From Astrobacterium formosum (lineage in GTDB: Bacteria > Pseudomonadota > Alphaproteobacteria > Rhizobiales > Xanthobacteraceae), in NCBI GenBank assembly GCA_030848545.1, contig JAVDCA010000007.1:62001-126000 (forward strand): 64,000 bases of DNA. The letters run 5' to 3'. Under the pieces are notes generated by a model. The model made no database searches and was not told where the DNA came from. It was given only the letters and a program-made list of their open reading frames with translations. Both the position numbers and the translations under genes were made by a program. Shown piece after piece: positions 1 through 8,373 of the stretch; positions within the stretch are counted from its first letter, which is position 1, and every line of letters starts with the position of its first letter.

Positions 1-252
1 CGGCTTGTCGGCGAGGATGTGGCGAACCCCCATGACGACGCAGTCGGTCGGCGTGCCCTTGACGGCGAAGCGCTTGTCCGCGACGGCGCGCAGGCGCAGC
101 GGATCGTTCAGCGACAAGGAGTGCGACACGCCCGACTGGTCGAACTCGGGGGCGACGACCCACACGTCGTCGGACAGCGCGCGGGCGATCTCCGCGCAGA
201 CTTCGAGACCCGGCGCATGGATGCCGTCGTCATTGGTCACCAGAATTCGCAT
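1..252 (-). CDS. surE: 5'-nucleotidase SurE, cut by the window edge
   Basis: The minus strand from the ATG at 252 stays open to the window edge and gives 84 residues beginning [20 protein letters not shown]. This is the start of SurE, the metal-dependent survival-protein nucleotidase that removes phosphate from nucleoside 5'-monophosphates in the cytoplasm. The metal-binding acidic pair sits in the N-terminal NDDG motif, and the Ser-rich SGVSHSLSL segment (about residues 40-48) also matches the family. The gene follows serS on the same strand, as in many alphaproteobacteria. The C-terminal two thirds lie outside the window. Confidence 0.93.
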   Translation of the reverse strand, partial: MRILVTNDDGIHAPGLEVCAEIARALSDDVWVVAPEFDQSGVSHSLSLNDPLRLRAVADKRFAVKGTPTDCVVMGVRHILADKP

Positions 253-267
253 TACCTATCTATCCTT

Positions 268-375
268 GGTCATTCCGGGGTGGCCGTAGGCCGAACCCGG
301 AATCCAGCGAAAATCGCTGGCGTTGCAATCTGCGGCTGGATTCCGGGTTCGCGCTTCGCGCGCCCCGGAATGACC
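268..375. repeat. Long intergenic palindrome between surE and serS
   Basis: The two ends of this stretch are inverted copies of each other: GGTCATTCCGGGG at the left and CCCCGGAATGACC at the right. A second inner pair of arms, CCCGGAATCCAGCG and CTGGATTCCGGG, lies around a short centre. The transcript could fold into a long two-part hairpin. Elements with these end sequences are common between genes in Bradyrhizobium-like genomes. The hairpin may affect transcript ends between serS and surE, which is inference. Confidence 0.85.
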
Positions 376-395
376 GCGTCGAAGTGGCGTCACCT

Positions 396-1724
396 TCACT
401 TCGCCTCGATCACCTTCATGCCACCCATGTACGACTGCAGCACGTCGGGAACGGCGATCGAGCCGTCCGCCTGTTGGTAGTTTTCCAGCACGGCGACCAG
501 GGCACGGCCGACGGCGACGCCGGAGCCGTTGAGGGTGTGCACCGGGCGTACCGCCCGGCCCTCCTTGGTACGGTAGCGCGCCTGCATGCGCCGCGCCTGG
601 AAATCGCCGCAGACCGAGCATGAGGAGATTTCCCGGAACAGGCCCTGCCCCGGCAGCCACACCTCGATGTCGTAGGTCTTCTGCGAGGCAAAGCCCATGT
701 CGCCGGTGCACAGGGTCACGACCCGATAATGCAGGTCGAGGCGGCGCAGCACCTCCTCGGCGCAGGCGAGCATGCGTTCGTGCTCGTCCTTCGACGCTTC
801 GGGGGTCGTGACCGAGACGAGTTCCACCTTCCAGAACTGATGCTGGCGGATCATGCCGCGGGTGTCCTTGCCGGCTGCGCCCGCTTCGGCGCGGAAGCAC
901 GGCGTGCAGGCGGTGAACCGCAGCGGCAGCACGTCCTCGTCGACGATCTGCTCGCGGACCAGATTGGTGAGCGGCACTTCGGCGGTGGGAATGAGACCCA
1001 GGCGTCCGGCCTTCATGTTCTCCGCGGAAGTGTGCTCCACAAAGGCAGCCCCGCCGATGGCCCAGAACTGGTCGTCCTCGAATTTCGGCAGCTGCGCCGT
1101 GCCGAACATCACCTCGTCCTTGACCAGGATCGGCGGCGACACTTCGGTGTAGCCGTGCTCGCCCGTATGCAGGTCGAGCATGAATTGGCCGAGCGCCCGC
1201 TCCATGCGGGCGAGCCCCTTCTTCAGCACCACGAAGCGGGCGCCCGAAAGCCGCGACGCCGCCTCGAAGTCCATCAGGCCGAGCGCTTCGCCGAGCTCGA
1301 AATGCTGCTTGGGTGTGAAGGCGCAGTCGCGCTTGGCCCCGAAACGATGGTGCTCGACATTGTCGTGCTCATCGGCACCGTCCGGCACCTCGGCGAGCGG
1401 CAGGTTGGGAATCCATTGCAGCGCCTCATCCAGTTCGGCCGAGACCTGCTTTTCCTCCGCCTCCATGGCGGGAATCGACGCCTTGAGCTCGGCGACTTCG
1501 GCCATCAGGCTCTGCGCCCGCGCCTCGTCCTTCGCCTTCTTGGCCTCGCCGATCTCTTTTGAAGCGGCATTGCGGCGCGCCTGCGCCTGCTCGAGCTTCT
1601 GGATGATCGAACGCCGGCGCTCGTCGATTTCGACCAACCGCGACGACTGGGCCGCGAGGCCGCGCCGCTTGAGGCCGGTGTCGAAAGCGTCCGGATTTTC
1701 GCGTATCCATTTGATGTCGTGCAT
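396..1724 (-). CDS. serS: Seryl-tRNA synthetase
   Basis: This 442-residue protein charges tRNA-Ser with serine in the cytoplasm and also supplies seryl-tRNA for selenocysteine synthesis where that pathway exists. The N-terminal 110 residues, rich in Lys, Glu and Arg, form the tRNA-binding coiled-coil arm. The class II catalytic core follows, with motif 2 ([11 protein letters not shown], about residue 288-298) and motif 3 ([16 protein letters not shown], about residue 398-413). Length is slightly above the usual 425-430. It sits between surE and the tat genes on the same strand, flanked on both sides by palindromic repeats that may separate it from them. Confidence 0.97.
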   Translation of the reverse strand: MHDIKWIRENPDAFDTGLKRRGLAAQSSRLVEIDERRRSIIQKLEQAQARRNAASKEIGEAKKAKDEARAQSLMAEVAELKASIPAMEAEEKQVSAELDEALQWIPNLPLAEVPDGADEHDNVEHHRFGAKRDCAFTPKQHFELGEALGLMDFEAASRLSGARFVVLKKGLARMERALGQFMLDLHTGEHGYTEVSPPILVKDEVMFGTAQLPKFEDDQFWAIGGAAFVEHTSAENMKAGRLGLIPTAEVPLTNLVREQIVDEDVLPLRFTACTPCFRAEAGAAGKDTRGMIRQHQFWKVELVSVTTPEASKDEHERMLACAEEVLRRLDLHYRVVTLCTGDMGFASQKTYDIEVWLPGQGLFREISSCSVCGDFQARRMQARYRTKEGRAVRPVHTLNGSGVAVGRALVAVLENYQQADGSIAVPDVLQSYMGGMKVIEAK

Positions 1725-1738
1725 GACAGACCTTCCGC

Positions 1739-1864
1739 CGTCATGCCCGGCTACGGGCCGGGCATCTCAATCTTTCCATCGTCGTCCGCAGGCAGGCCGT
1801 GGATGGCCGGGCATAGGCGAGCGAAGTGACGCCGTCCAGTGGACGGCTATGCCCGGCCATGACG
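1739..1864. repeat. Intergenic palindrome between serS and tatC
   Basis: The outer arms begin CGTCATGCCCGG and end CCGGCCATGACG. An inner inverted pair, ATGGCCGGGCATA and TATGCCCGGCCAT, surrounds a 30-base centre. This is a different family from the palindrome at 268-375 but has the same position between genes. Elements with ends CGTCATGCCCGG are frequent in Rhizobiales genomes. It fills nearly the whole gap between the start of serS and the end of tatC. Confidence 0.8.
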
Positions 1865-1900
1865 AATCAAGCGTCGACGGAGAACACAATACGCCAACGC

Positions 1901-2701
1901 CTATTCCGCCGGCTTGCTCTCCGTACCCGCGGCCGTAGCCGCGGCTTGCGCCTTCTTCTCCACGAACTTCACCGCAAAGATCGATCCCTCGTAGAGGATC
2001 ATCAGCGGCACCGCGAGAGACAACTGGGAAATCACGTCCGGCGGGGTGAGCACGGCGGCGATCACGAAGGCGCCAACGATGAAATAGCGCCGCTTGTCCC
2101 GCAATGTCTGCGCGGTCAGGACGCCGATGCGGCCCAACAGCGTCAGGATCACCGGCAGCTGGAACGCGACCCCGAAGGCGAGCACGAGCGCCATCATCAG
2201 CGACAGGTATTCGCCGACCTTGGGCAGAAGCGCGATCTCGGCGCCGCCGTCGCCGCCCAGCTGCTGCATGCCGAGCGAGAAACGCACCAGCATGGGCAGC
2301 ACCAGGAAGTAGACCATCATGGCGCCGAGGAGGAAGAAGAACGGCGTCGCGACGAGGTAAGGCAGGAAGGCCTGGCGCTCGTGGCGGTAGAGGCCGGGGG
2401 CAACGAACATGTAGATCTGGGTCGCCACCACCGGGAAAGACAGGAAAGCGGCGCCGAACATGGCGAGCTTCAACTGGGTGATGAAGTATTCGAGCAGCGC
2501 CGTGTAGATGAACTTGGAATTCTCAGGTCCCGCCACCCACACGAACGGCCACACCAAAACGTTGTAGATCTGCTTGGCGAAGACGAAGCAGAGGATGAAA
2601 GTGACCGCGAACGCAATCAGGGCCTTGATGAGCCGGGAGCGCAGCTCGATCAGGTGGTCCATCAGGGGCGCCTTGCTGGCCTCGATGTCCTCTTGGCTCA
2701 T
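1901..2701 (-). CDS. tatC: Sec-independent translocase subunit TatC
   Basis: TatC is the inner-membrane receptor that recognises twin-arginine signal peptides and nucleates the Tat pore for export of folded proteins. The 266-residue protein begins with the family motif [11 protein letters not shown] (about residues 13-23), followed by six hydrophobic segments, and ends in a short Ala/Lys-rich cytoplasmic tail. Its ATG starts at the base directly after the TatB stop codon, so translation of the two is probably coupled. It is the last gene of a tatA-tatB-tatC operon. A likely substrate of the system is encoded here, the Tat-signal binding protein at 23838-24980. Confidence 0.97.
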   Translation of the reverse strand: MSQEDIEASKAPLMDHLIELRSRLIKALIAFAVTFILCFVFAKQIYNVLVWPFVWVAGPENSKFIYTALLEYFITQLKLAMFGAAFLSFPVVATQIYMFVAPGLYRHERQAFLPYLVATPFFFLLGAMMVYFLVLPMLVRFSLGMQQLGGDGGAEIALLPKVGEYLSLMMALVLAFGVAFQLPVILTLLGRIGVLTAQTLRDKRRYFIVGAFVIAAVLTPPDVISQLSLAVPLMILYEGSIFAVKFVEKKAQAAATAAGTESKPAE

Positions 2702-3187
2702 TTAGGGGCGGCTCCCGTCGGCATTCGGCGCCACTTCGGGCGCCGGCGGCGCGGCAGTGGGCACAGGCGGCTCCGCCGCAGGTGGCGGCTCCGCGGCAGG
2801 CATGGGCGGTTCCGGGATCGGCGGCTCGGAGGTCGGTTCAGGCGGCTCCGCCGTGACGACCGCGGCACTGTCGTCTCCGGCCGGCGGTGCGGTGGCGATG
2901 TCCGAACCGGCGGGGGCATCGGGCGTCCAGTTGCTGTCGATCGTCTTGGCGGCATCGAACGGGGTGTTGAGATTGCCGGTGATGTTGTCGACCTCTTTCT
3001 TCAGGTCGGCCATCTCGGCCTCGCGCATGGCTTCCTGGAATTGGCCCTGGAATTCCGATGCCATGCCGCGGATCTTGGTGACCCACTGGCCGACCGAGCG
3101 CAGAACGCCCGGCAGCTCCTTCGGCCCAATGGCGATCAGCGCCACCACGCCGACGACCACAAGCTCACTCCAACCTATGTCGAACAT
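2702..3187 (-). CDS. tatB: Sec-independent translocase subunit TatB
   Basis: TatB pairs with TatC to form the substrate receptor of the twin-arginine export system. The 161-residue protein has an N-terminal membrane helix (about residues 5-22), the conserved GPKELP turn, then an amphipathic helix (residues 27-60). From about residue 100 to the end the tail is low-complexity, with repeated PEPP and AEPP units, which is common in alphaproteobacterial TatB. The stop codon abuts the tatC ATG with no spacer. The gap to tatA is 86 bases. Confidence 0.95.
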   Translation of the reverse strand: MFDIGWSELVVVGVVALIAIGPKELPGVLRSVGQWVTKIRGMASEFQGQFQEAMREAEMADLKKEVDNITGNLNTPFDAAKTIDSNWTPDAPAGSDIATAPPAGDDSAAVVTAEPPEPTSEPPIPEPPMPAAEPPPAAEPPVPTAAPPAPEVAPNADGSRP

Positions 3188-3273
3188 GTTCCGCTAACTC
3201 CAAGGGGCGCCCCGCCGCAGGTCGGCCGGCGCCCCTCTGGGCCTCATCGGATTGCCGTCTCGCGCCGAGGCGC

Positions 3274-3519
3274 TCAGCCGACCTTGCGGGTCTCCGACTG
3301 CGGCTCGGCGGTGGTCGGCGCCGGCTGATGGTCGAGCGACTTGGCCGGCTCCGACTTCGGCGGCTCGGCCTTGGCGGTCTCGTCCTCCGACATGCCCTTC
3401 TTGAATGCCTTGATGCCCTGAGCGACGTCGCCCATGAGCTCGGAAATCTTGCCGCGGCCGAACAGCAGCAGGACGACCGCGATGACGATGATCCAGTGCC
3501 ACAAGCTCATGGAACCCAT
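3274..3519 (-). CDS. tatA: Sec-independent translocase subunit TatA
   Basis: TatA oligomerises to form the protein-conducting element of the Tat system. The 81-residue protein has one N-terminal membrane helix, the conserved [12 protein letters not shown] hinge and start of the amphipathic helix, and a charged Pro/Glu-rich tail. The start at 3519 is preceded by AAGGAG seven bases upstream. A second Met three codons in (at 3510) is possible but less well spaced. It is the first gene of the tatABC operon, and its promoter must lie in the 204 bases before the flavin oxidoreductase gene end at 3724. Confidence 0.95.
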   Translation of the reverse strand: MGSMSLWHWIIVIAVVLLLFGRGKISELMGDVAQGIKAFKKGMSEDETAKAEPPKSEPAKSLDHQPAPTTAEPQSETRKVG

Positions 3520-3723
3520 TGCGAAACTCCTTCGGACCCCCGCCCGTGGGACGGTCCGCCATTAGGCATCATCCGTCCTTGATGTGCGGCAGAACCTAGG
3601 CCGCAGCCACGGCAAAAACAAGGACTTCCACCGCTCCCCGGGGGCGGCCGGACGCCTCACCCGGGTAGGATGGTCGACGCGGCCGGCGGAGCAAGAGCCG
3701 GTAGGCACCGGGCCCCCGGCTCC

Positions 3724-4746
3724 TCACCGCCACCCCAATGCCGGCGCCACGTGTTTGAGGATCGCCTCGATCACATGGGCGTTGTAGTCGACCCCGAGCT
3801 GGTTGGGCACGGTGAGGAGCAGCGTGTCGGCCTCGGCGACGGCCTCATCGCCCCTGAGCTCCTCGACCAGCACGTCCGGCTCGGCGGCGTAGCTCTTCCC
3901 GAAAATGGCCCGTTCGGTCTCGGTCAGGAGGCCGATCTGATCCTCGCTGTCGCCGTCGCGGCCGAAATAGGCGCGGTCGCGATCTTCCATGAGGGCGAAG
4001 ATCGAGCGCGACACCGACACCCGCGGCGTGCGCTCGTGCCCCGCCTCCGCCCAGGCGGCGCGGAAGAGCCTGATCTGCTCCGCCTGCTGGACGTGGAACG
4101 GCTTGCCGCTCTCGTCGATCTTGAGGGTGGAGCTCTGCAGGTTCATGCCGAGCTTGGCCGCCCACTGCGCCGTGGCATTGGTGGCGGCGCCCCACCAGAT
4201 GCGCTCGCGAAGCCCCGGCGAATGGGGTTCGAGGCGCAGGAGACCGGGCGGATTTGGGAACATCGGCCTCGGATTGGGCTTGGCGAACCCCTCCCCGCCC
4301 AGAAGCTTCAAGAAGACCTCGGCGTGGCGCCGCGCCATGTCGGCGTCGCTCGTGCCCTCCTCCGGCACGTAGCCGAAATAGCGCCAGCCATCGATCACCT
4401 GCTCGGGCGAACCGCGACTGATGCCGAGTTGCAGCCGGCCGCCGCTGATGAGATCGGCCGCGCCTGCGTCCTCCAGCATGTAGAGCGGGTTCTCGTAGCG
4501 CATGTCGATGACCGCGGTGCCGATCTCGATCCTCTTCGTCCTGGCGCCCACCGCCGCGAGCAGCGGAAACGGCGAAGCGAGCTGGCGGGCGAAATGGTGG
4601 ACGCGGAAATAGGCGCCGTCGGCGCCGAGCTCCTCCGCCGCCACCGCAAGCTCGATGGATTGCGTGAGCGCGTCCGCCGCCGAGCGTGTCTGCGAGTTCG
4701 GTGACGGGGTCCAGTGGCCGAAGGACAGGAAACCGATGTGCTTCAT
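3724..4746 (-). CDS. LLM-class flavin-dependent monooxygenase-like protein
   Basis: This 340-residue protein belongs to the bacterial-luciferase-like flavin oxidoreductases, which use reduced FMN or F420 to oxidise varied substrates. Family features are the N-terminal barrel strand MKHIGFLSFGHW, the AEELGADGAYFRVHHFA segment (about residues 36-52), TKRIEIGTAVIDMRYENP (about 70-87) and GRLQLGISRGS (about 103-113). The substrate cannot be read from sequence. It shares the strand of the tat genes but is separated from tatA by 204 bases, so co-transcription is uncertain. Confidence 0.85.
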   Translation of the reverse strand: MKHIGFLSFGHWTPSPNSQTRSAADALTQSIELAVAAEELGADGAYFRVHHFARQLASPFPLLAAVGARTKRIEIGTAVIDMRYENPLYMLEDAGAADLISGGRLQLGISRGSPEQVIDGWRYFGYVPEEGTSDADMARRHAEVFLKLLGGEGFAKPNPRPMFPNPPGLLRLEPHSPGLRERIWWGAATNATAQWAAKLGMNLQSSTLKIDESGKPFHVQQAEQIRLFRAAWAEAGHERTPRVSVSRSIFALMEDRDRAYFGRDGDSEDQIGLLTETERAIFGKSYAAEPDVLVEELRGDEAVAEADTLLLTVPNQLGVDYNAHVIEAILKHVAPALGWR

Positions 4747-5003
4747 GGGGGTGCGTGACTCATGATGGAGGGTGCCGCTGCGTAGCCCGCCATCTCCATA
4801 TGGTGAAGGGACGAAATATGGTGAAGGGGCGAATTCTGATTCGTTCGTTATGCCGCTGTGCCGCAGATGGGATCTCGAAGGCAGCGGGCAATAGCAGATG
4901 ATATCGAGCCGATGCGAGTGCCGCTAATGTGATTTCCAGCCTTCGCCGATCCCGGCTCACCTTCCCGGTCGCCGTGAGGTGCCGCGTTTTTTTTCGGCCG
5001 CGA
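4747..5003. other. Intergenic region between divergent genes
   Basis: This gap lies between the minus-strand flavin oxidoreductase and the plus-strand decarboxylase-like gene, so it must carry promoters for both. A short imperfect direct repeat, ATATGGTGAAGGG, occurs twice at about 4798-4830. A run of eight T bases is seen at about 4987-4994. No credible gene was found in it. Confidence 0.5.
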
Positions 5004-5030
5004 CGTCACACGGACGTTATCGGCCTCGTC
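5004..5030 (+). promoter_or_regulatory. Candidate ECF41 sigma-factor promoter
   Basis: CGTCACA at 5004-5010 and CGTC at 5027-5030 are separated by 16 bases. ECF41 target promoters are described as TGTCACA, about 16 bases, then CGTC, so this differs at one base. It lies about 38 bases before the start of the decarboxylase-like gene that precedes an ECF41 sigma gene, the expected location for an autoregulated target. The assignment rests on memory of the consensus and on position. Confidence 0.6.
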
Positions 5031-5067
5031 ATGGGGACATCGAAGGCAACTCAAAAGGACGCCCCCC

Positions 5068-5553
5068 ATGATGACCGCCAACGACCTCTTCGCCGCCGCC
5101 CCGGACCTCATGAAGAAATGGTCGGCCGCCTCTCTCGCCATCGCGTCGAGCCTGGAGCCAAGCCTGATCTCCCTCGTGGAGATCCGCGCCTCCCAGATCA
5201 ACGGCTGCGCCAACTGCATCAACATGCACGCGGCCGACGCCCGCGCCAAGGGAGAGACCGAGCAGCGCATCTATCTTTTGTCGGCGTGGCGGGAGGCCCC
5301 CTGCTATACGGACCGCGAGCGCGCCGCCCTCGCCTGGACCGAAGCGCTGACGCGGCTGTCCGAAGCGCATACGCACGAGCGCGCCCGCGAAGCCCTGCAG
5401 GCGCATTTCACCACGGAGGAACAGGTGAAGCTCACCTTGATGATCAATATCATCAACGGCTGGAACCGGATCGCGGTCGGCTTCGGCATGTTCCTCGATC
5501 CGGCCGACGCCCGGTCCACGGCCGCGTCGGCGGCCCGGGCGGCGGCCGCATGA
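5068..5553 (+). CDS. AhpD-like carboxymuconolactone decarboxylase family protein
   Basis: The 161-residue protein has the AhpD-type core: an all-helical fold with the redox or proton-relay motif GCANCINMH (Cys47, Cys50, His54). Such proteins are peroxidase-like or decarboxylase-like, and many with the CxxC pair act in alkylhydroperoxide detoxification. AAGGAC precedes the adjacent ATG codons at 5068 and 5071. The stop codon overlaps the start of the ECF41 sigma gene in an ATGA quartet. ECF41 factors usually sit beside a carboxymuconolactone decarboxylase, oxidoreductase or epimerase gene and control it, so this is the likely main target of that sigma factor. Confidence 0.9.
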   Translation: MMTANDLFAAAPDLMKKWSAASLAIASSLEPSLISLVEIRASQINGCANCINMHAADARAKGETEQRIYLLSAWREAPCYTDRERAALAWTEALTRLSEAHTHERAREALQAHFTTEEQVKLTLMINIINGWNRIAVGFGMFLDPADARSTAASAARAAAA

Positions 5554-6413
5554 CGGCTGGCCTTCAACGCGAGGACGCAGCGGCGAGTTTCGACCCGCTG
5601 CGTCCAAAGCTCATGCGCGTCGCCTACCGCATGCTGGGCTCGGTCGCCGACGCCGAGGACGTATTGCAGGAAGCCTTCATCCGCTGGATGGGGGCCGACC
5701 GCGGCGCGGTGCGCGAACCGGAGGCGTTCCTGCGCCGCACCGTCACGCGCCTGTGCCTCGACCAGCTCAAGTCGGCGCGGCGCAAGCGCGAGACCTATGT
5801 GGGCCCGTGGCTGCCCGATCCCGTCGTCGAGGAGTCCGTGGAAGAGGATGACGTCACGCTGCCGCTGATGCTGGCATTGGAGCGCCTGTCGCCGCTCGAA
5901 CGGGCGGCCTTTCTGCTCCACGACGTGTTCGGGATCGATTTCGAGGAAGTCGCCGTGACGCTCGATCGCGATCCCGCCGCCTGCCGTCAGCTCGCCGCCC
6001 GCGCCCGCACCCATGTGCGCGAGGCGCGGCCGCGCTATCAGGTGGACCGCGAGCGCGGCCTCGCCCTCGCGCAAGCCTTCTTCGCGGCGTCACGCAGCGG
6101 CGACATGAAGGCCCTCGCCGCGATGCTCGCCGCCGATGTCAGCGTCCATGCGGACGGCGGCGGCAAGCGTTCCGCCGCCCTTGAGCCGGTCCTCGGCTTC
6201 GACGCCGTGATGCGGGTCCAGGAACGCCTGGCGGTCTATTTCCGCCACCACGCCTCGACCTTCGTGCGCGCCGGTCTCGTCAATGGCTTGCCGGGTTTCG
6301 TGACCCTGGAAGCCGACGGCGAACTGCAGACGACCGCCCTCGACATCGAGGACGGCAAGGTCACCGCGATCTACGTGGTGCGCAACCCCGACAAGCTCAG
6401 GCATTTGCACTAA
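5550..6413 (+). CDS. ECF41-type RNA polymerase sigma factor (SigJ-like)
   Basis: The 287-residue protein has sigma region 2 (residues 10-80, with AYRMLGSVADAEDVLQEAFI), region 4 (residues 105-160) and a C-terminal SnoaL-like domain (residues 170-287). The three signature motifs of the ECF41 group are present: WLPDP (87-91, usual form WLPEP), DGGGK (202-206) and NPDKL (279-283). In ECF41 proteins the fused C-terminal domain takes the place of a separate anti-sigma factor. The ATG lies within an ATGA overlap with the preceding decarboxylase-like gene. A longer open frame extends upstream but lies antiparallel or out of phase to real genes and is not coding there. Confidence 0.93.
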   Translation: MTAGLQREDAAASFDPLRPKLMRVAYRMLGSVADAEDVLQEAFIRWMGADRGAVREPEAFLRRTVTRLCLDQLKSARRKRETYVGPWLPDPVVEESVEEDDVTLPLMLALERLSPLERAAFLLHDVFGIDFEEVAVTLDRDPAACRQLAARARTHVREARPRYQVDRERGLALAQAFFAASRSGDMKALAAMLAADVSVHADGGGKRSAALEPVLGFDAVMRVQERLAVYFRHHASTFVRAGLVNGLPGFVTLEADGELQTTALDIEDGKVTAIYVVRNPDKLRHLH

Positions 6414-6421
6414 GTTGTGTG

Positions 6422-6519
6422 CGTAGGGTGGGTCAGCGCCGCCGGCGCATAACCCGCCGGCTGACCGTGCCGCGAGTCCGATAGTGGGTTACGGCGCGGC
6501 GCGCCTGACCCACCCTACG
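6422..6519. repeat. Intergenic palindrome of the GTAGGGTGGGT family
   Basis: The arms CGTAGGGTGGGTCAGCGC (6422-6439) and GCGCCTGACCCACCCTACG (6501-6519) are inverted copies with a one-base difference in length. The stretch fills the gap between the convergent ends of the sigma-factor gene and scpB. It could serve as a shared transcription terminator. Repeats with this end sequence are widespread in environmental proteobacteria. Confidence 0.8.
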
Positions 6520-6522
6520 GAT

Positions 6523-7482
6523 CTACTCCTGCTCCGGCTCACCGGTCTTGTCCGGCTCTGCGGTCTCGGGCGCCTCGCTCGGCTCGTCTGCCTCGACGGT
6601 CGCCTCGCCCGTGTCGACGGACTCAGCGTTTTCGTCCGTTTCGGCGGTCGCGGGCGTCTCGACGGGCTCCTCGTCCTCGACCCGCGGCGCCAGGACGAGG
6701 TCGAGGTCGCCGGGCTCCAGCGGGTCCTCGTCGTCGCGCAGCGCCGGGTCGTCGGACGGCACCGGCACCGAAAAGCCGGCCGGGATACGGCCGTCCAGGA
6801 GGCCGGAACCTTTGAGCTCTTCGAGGCCCGGCAGGTCGGCGAGCGTCTCCAGGCCGAAATGCGACAGGAAGCCTTCGGTGGTGCCGTAGGTCAACGGTCG
6901 GCCGGGCGCCTTGCGGCGGCCGCGCGGCTTGATCCAGCCGGTTTCGAGCAGCACGTCGAGGGTGCCCTTGGCGGCGGCGACGCCGCGGATCTCCTCGATC
7001 TCGGCGCGGGTCACCGGCTGGTGATAGGCGATGATCGCCAAAGTCTCGACGGCGGCGCGCGACAGCTTCTTGGGTTCCACCGCCTCGCGGGTCAGGAGCC
7101 AGGACAGGTCGTTGGCGGTGCGGAACGTCCATTTGCGCTCGATGCGCACCAGGTTGACGCCGCGGGGGGCGTATTCCATCTGCAGGCGGCGTAGCGCCGC
7201 GTGCACGTCGACGCCGTCGGGCAGGCGCTCGCCCAAAACCTTCTCGTCGACCGGCTCGGAGGCGGCGAACAGAAGCGCTTCCAGGTGGCGCAGTTCCTCG
7301 GGCCGCTCCTCCAGATGCACATCGGTGCCCTGATCATTGGCCGGCTCCGGCGCCACCAGCGCCTCCTCACCGTCCGCGTCGGGGGGCACGGGCGTGCCCT
7401 CTTGGAGTTTGTCCTCACTCATGTTCTCGCCCTCCGGCTCCGGCACGGAGATGACTAGGCGCTGCTCGGCCAAGTTCGCCAT
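6523..7482 (-). CDS. scpB: Segregation and condensation protein B
   Basis: ScpB binds ScpA and SMC to form the bacterial condensin that compacts and separates chromosomes. The core (about residues 60-230) has two winged-helix domains with family segments LEALLFAASEPVDEKVL, ETLAIIAYHQPVTRAEIEEIRG and LIYGTTEGFLSHFGL-like LTYGTTEGFLSHFGL. Both ends are acidic and low in complexity: the last 80 residues are Glu/Asp/Thr/Ala-rich. The start at 7482 is preceded by AGGAGG ten bases upstream; a later Met at 7422 (MSEDKL) is the alternative. At 319 residues it is longer than typical ScpB (about 200) because of the acidic tails. It lies 27 bases after scpA. Confidence 0.95.
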   Translation of the reverse strand: MANLAEQRLVISVPEPEGENMSEDKLQEGTPVPPDADGEEALVAPEPANDQGTDVHLEERPEELRHLEALLFAASEPVDEKVLGERLPDGVDVHAALRRLQMEYAPRGVNLVRIERKWTFRTANDLSWLLTREAVEPKKLSRAAVETLAIIAYHQPVTRAEIEEIRGVAAAKGTLDVLLETGWIKPRGRRKAPGRPLTYGTTEGFLSHFGLETLADLPGLEELKGSGLLDGRIPAGFSVPVPSDDPALRDDEDPLEPGDLDLVLAPRVEDEEPVETPATAETDENAESVDTGEATVEADEPSEAPETAEPDKTGEPEQE

Positions 7483-7509
7483 TAAGATGTCCTCCTGGCT
7501 CGTTCTTCG

Positions 7510-8373
7510 TCATTCGTTCGCGGGCGCCGGCGGCACGAAGTCCGGCGGAAAATCGGGCGGCAGGTCCGGGGGGGCCGCCTGGGGCGCCGGCTTGACGTGC
7601 TTGCGCAGATAGATGGGCGCGAACGCCCCCTGCTGGTGCACCTCCACATGGCCTTCGCGCACCAGTTCCAGCGTCGCCGCGAGGCTCGAGGCGAACACGC
7701 TCGCGCGCATCTCCGGCTCGACCGTGTAGGCGATCAGGTATTCGTCGAGCCGGCTCCAGTCGTCGGTCAACCCCACCATGCGCTGCAAGACCTCGCGGGC
7801 CTGCACCAGCGACCACACCGAACGCTTGGCGAGGCGCACGCGCGAGAGCGCGTGCTTCTGGCGCTCCTGCGCATAGGCGGACAGGAGATCGTAGAGCGTC
7901 GCCGACCATTTCGGATGCTTGATGTGCTCGATCGGCTCGGGATCGCCGCGCCCGAACGTGTCGCGGCCGAGCTGGGCGCGCTCGAACAGCTTTGCGGCGG
8001 AGCCCCGGATGGCGTCGAGACGCTGCAGCCGCCAGGCGAGCGCGTTGGCCATGTCGGTCGCGCTCATGCCTTCCGGGCCGGCCGCTTCCGGCAACAGCAG
8101 GCGCGACTTCAGGTAGGCGAGCCAGGCCGCCATGACGAGATAGTCGGCGGCGAGTTCGAGCCGCAGCGTGCGGGCGTGATCGATGAAGGAGAGGTACTGG
8201 TTGGCGAGCGCCAGGATGGAGATTTTCGCGAGGTCCACTTTCTGCTGGCGCGACAGCGTCAACAAAAGGTCGAGCGGACCTTCGAAACCTTCCACGTCGA
8301 CGATCAGGGCCGGCTCGTTCTCGGCACGGTCGGCGGTCAGGTCGGGGGAAAACAGCACCACGTCCGCGGTCAT
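7510..8373 (-). CDS. scpA: Segregation and condensation protein A
   Basis: ScpA is the kleisin subunit that bridges the SMC head domains. The N-terminal kleisin signature FEGPLDLLLTLSRQQKVDLA (about residues 29-48) is clear, followed by YLVMAAWLAYLKSRLLLP. The C-terminal winged helix ends near residue 255 and is followed by a Pro-rich tail. The start overlaps the stop of nagZ in ATGA (8370-8373), so nagZ-scpA-scpB form one translationally linked set. Length 287 is typical of alphaproteobacteria. Confidence 0.95.
   Translation of the reverse strand: MTADVVLFSPDLTADRAENEPALIVDVEGFEGPLDLLLTLSRQQKVDLAKISILALANQYLSFIDHARTLRLELAADYLVMAAWLAYLKSRLLLPEAAGPEGMSATDMANALAWRLQRLDAIRGSAAKLFERAQLGRDTFGRGDPEPIEHIKHPKWSATLYDLLSAYAQERQKHALSRVRLAKRSVWSLVQAREVLQRMVGLTDDWSRLDEYLIAYTVEPEMRASVFASSLAATLELVREGHVEVHQQGAFAPIYLRKHVKPAPQAAPPDLPPDFPPDFVPPAPANE

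Noticed and set aside
4797-4832. Short direct repeat ATATGGTGAAGGG
   Set aside because: Two imperfect copies only, without spacing or context to suggest a CRISPR, iteron or operator.
4929-5549. Upstream extension of the sigma-factor frame
   Set aside because: The true start is the ATG in the ATGA overlap at 5550. The upstream part overlaps the decarboxylase-like gene in another phase and has no sigma-like sequence.
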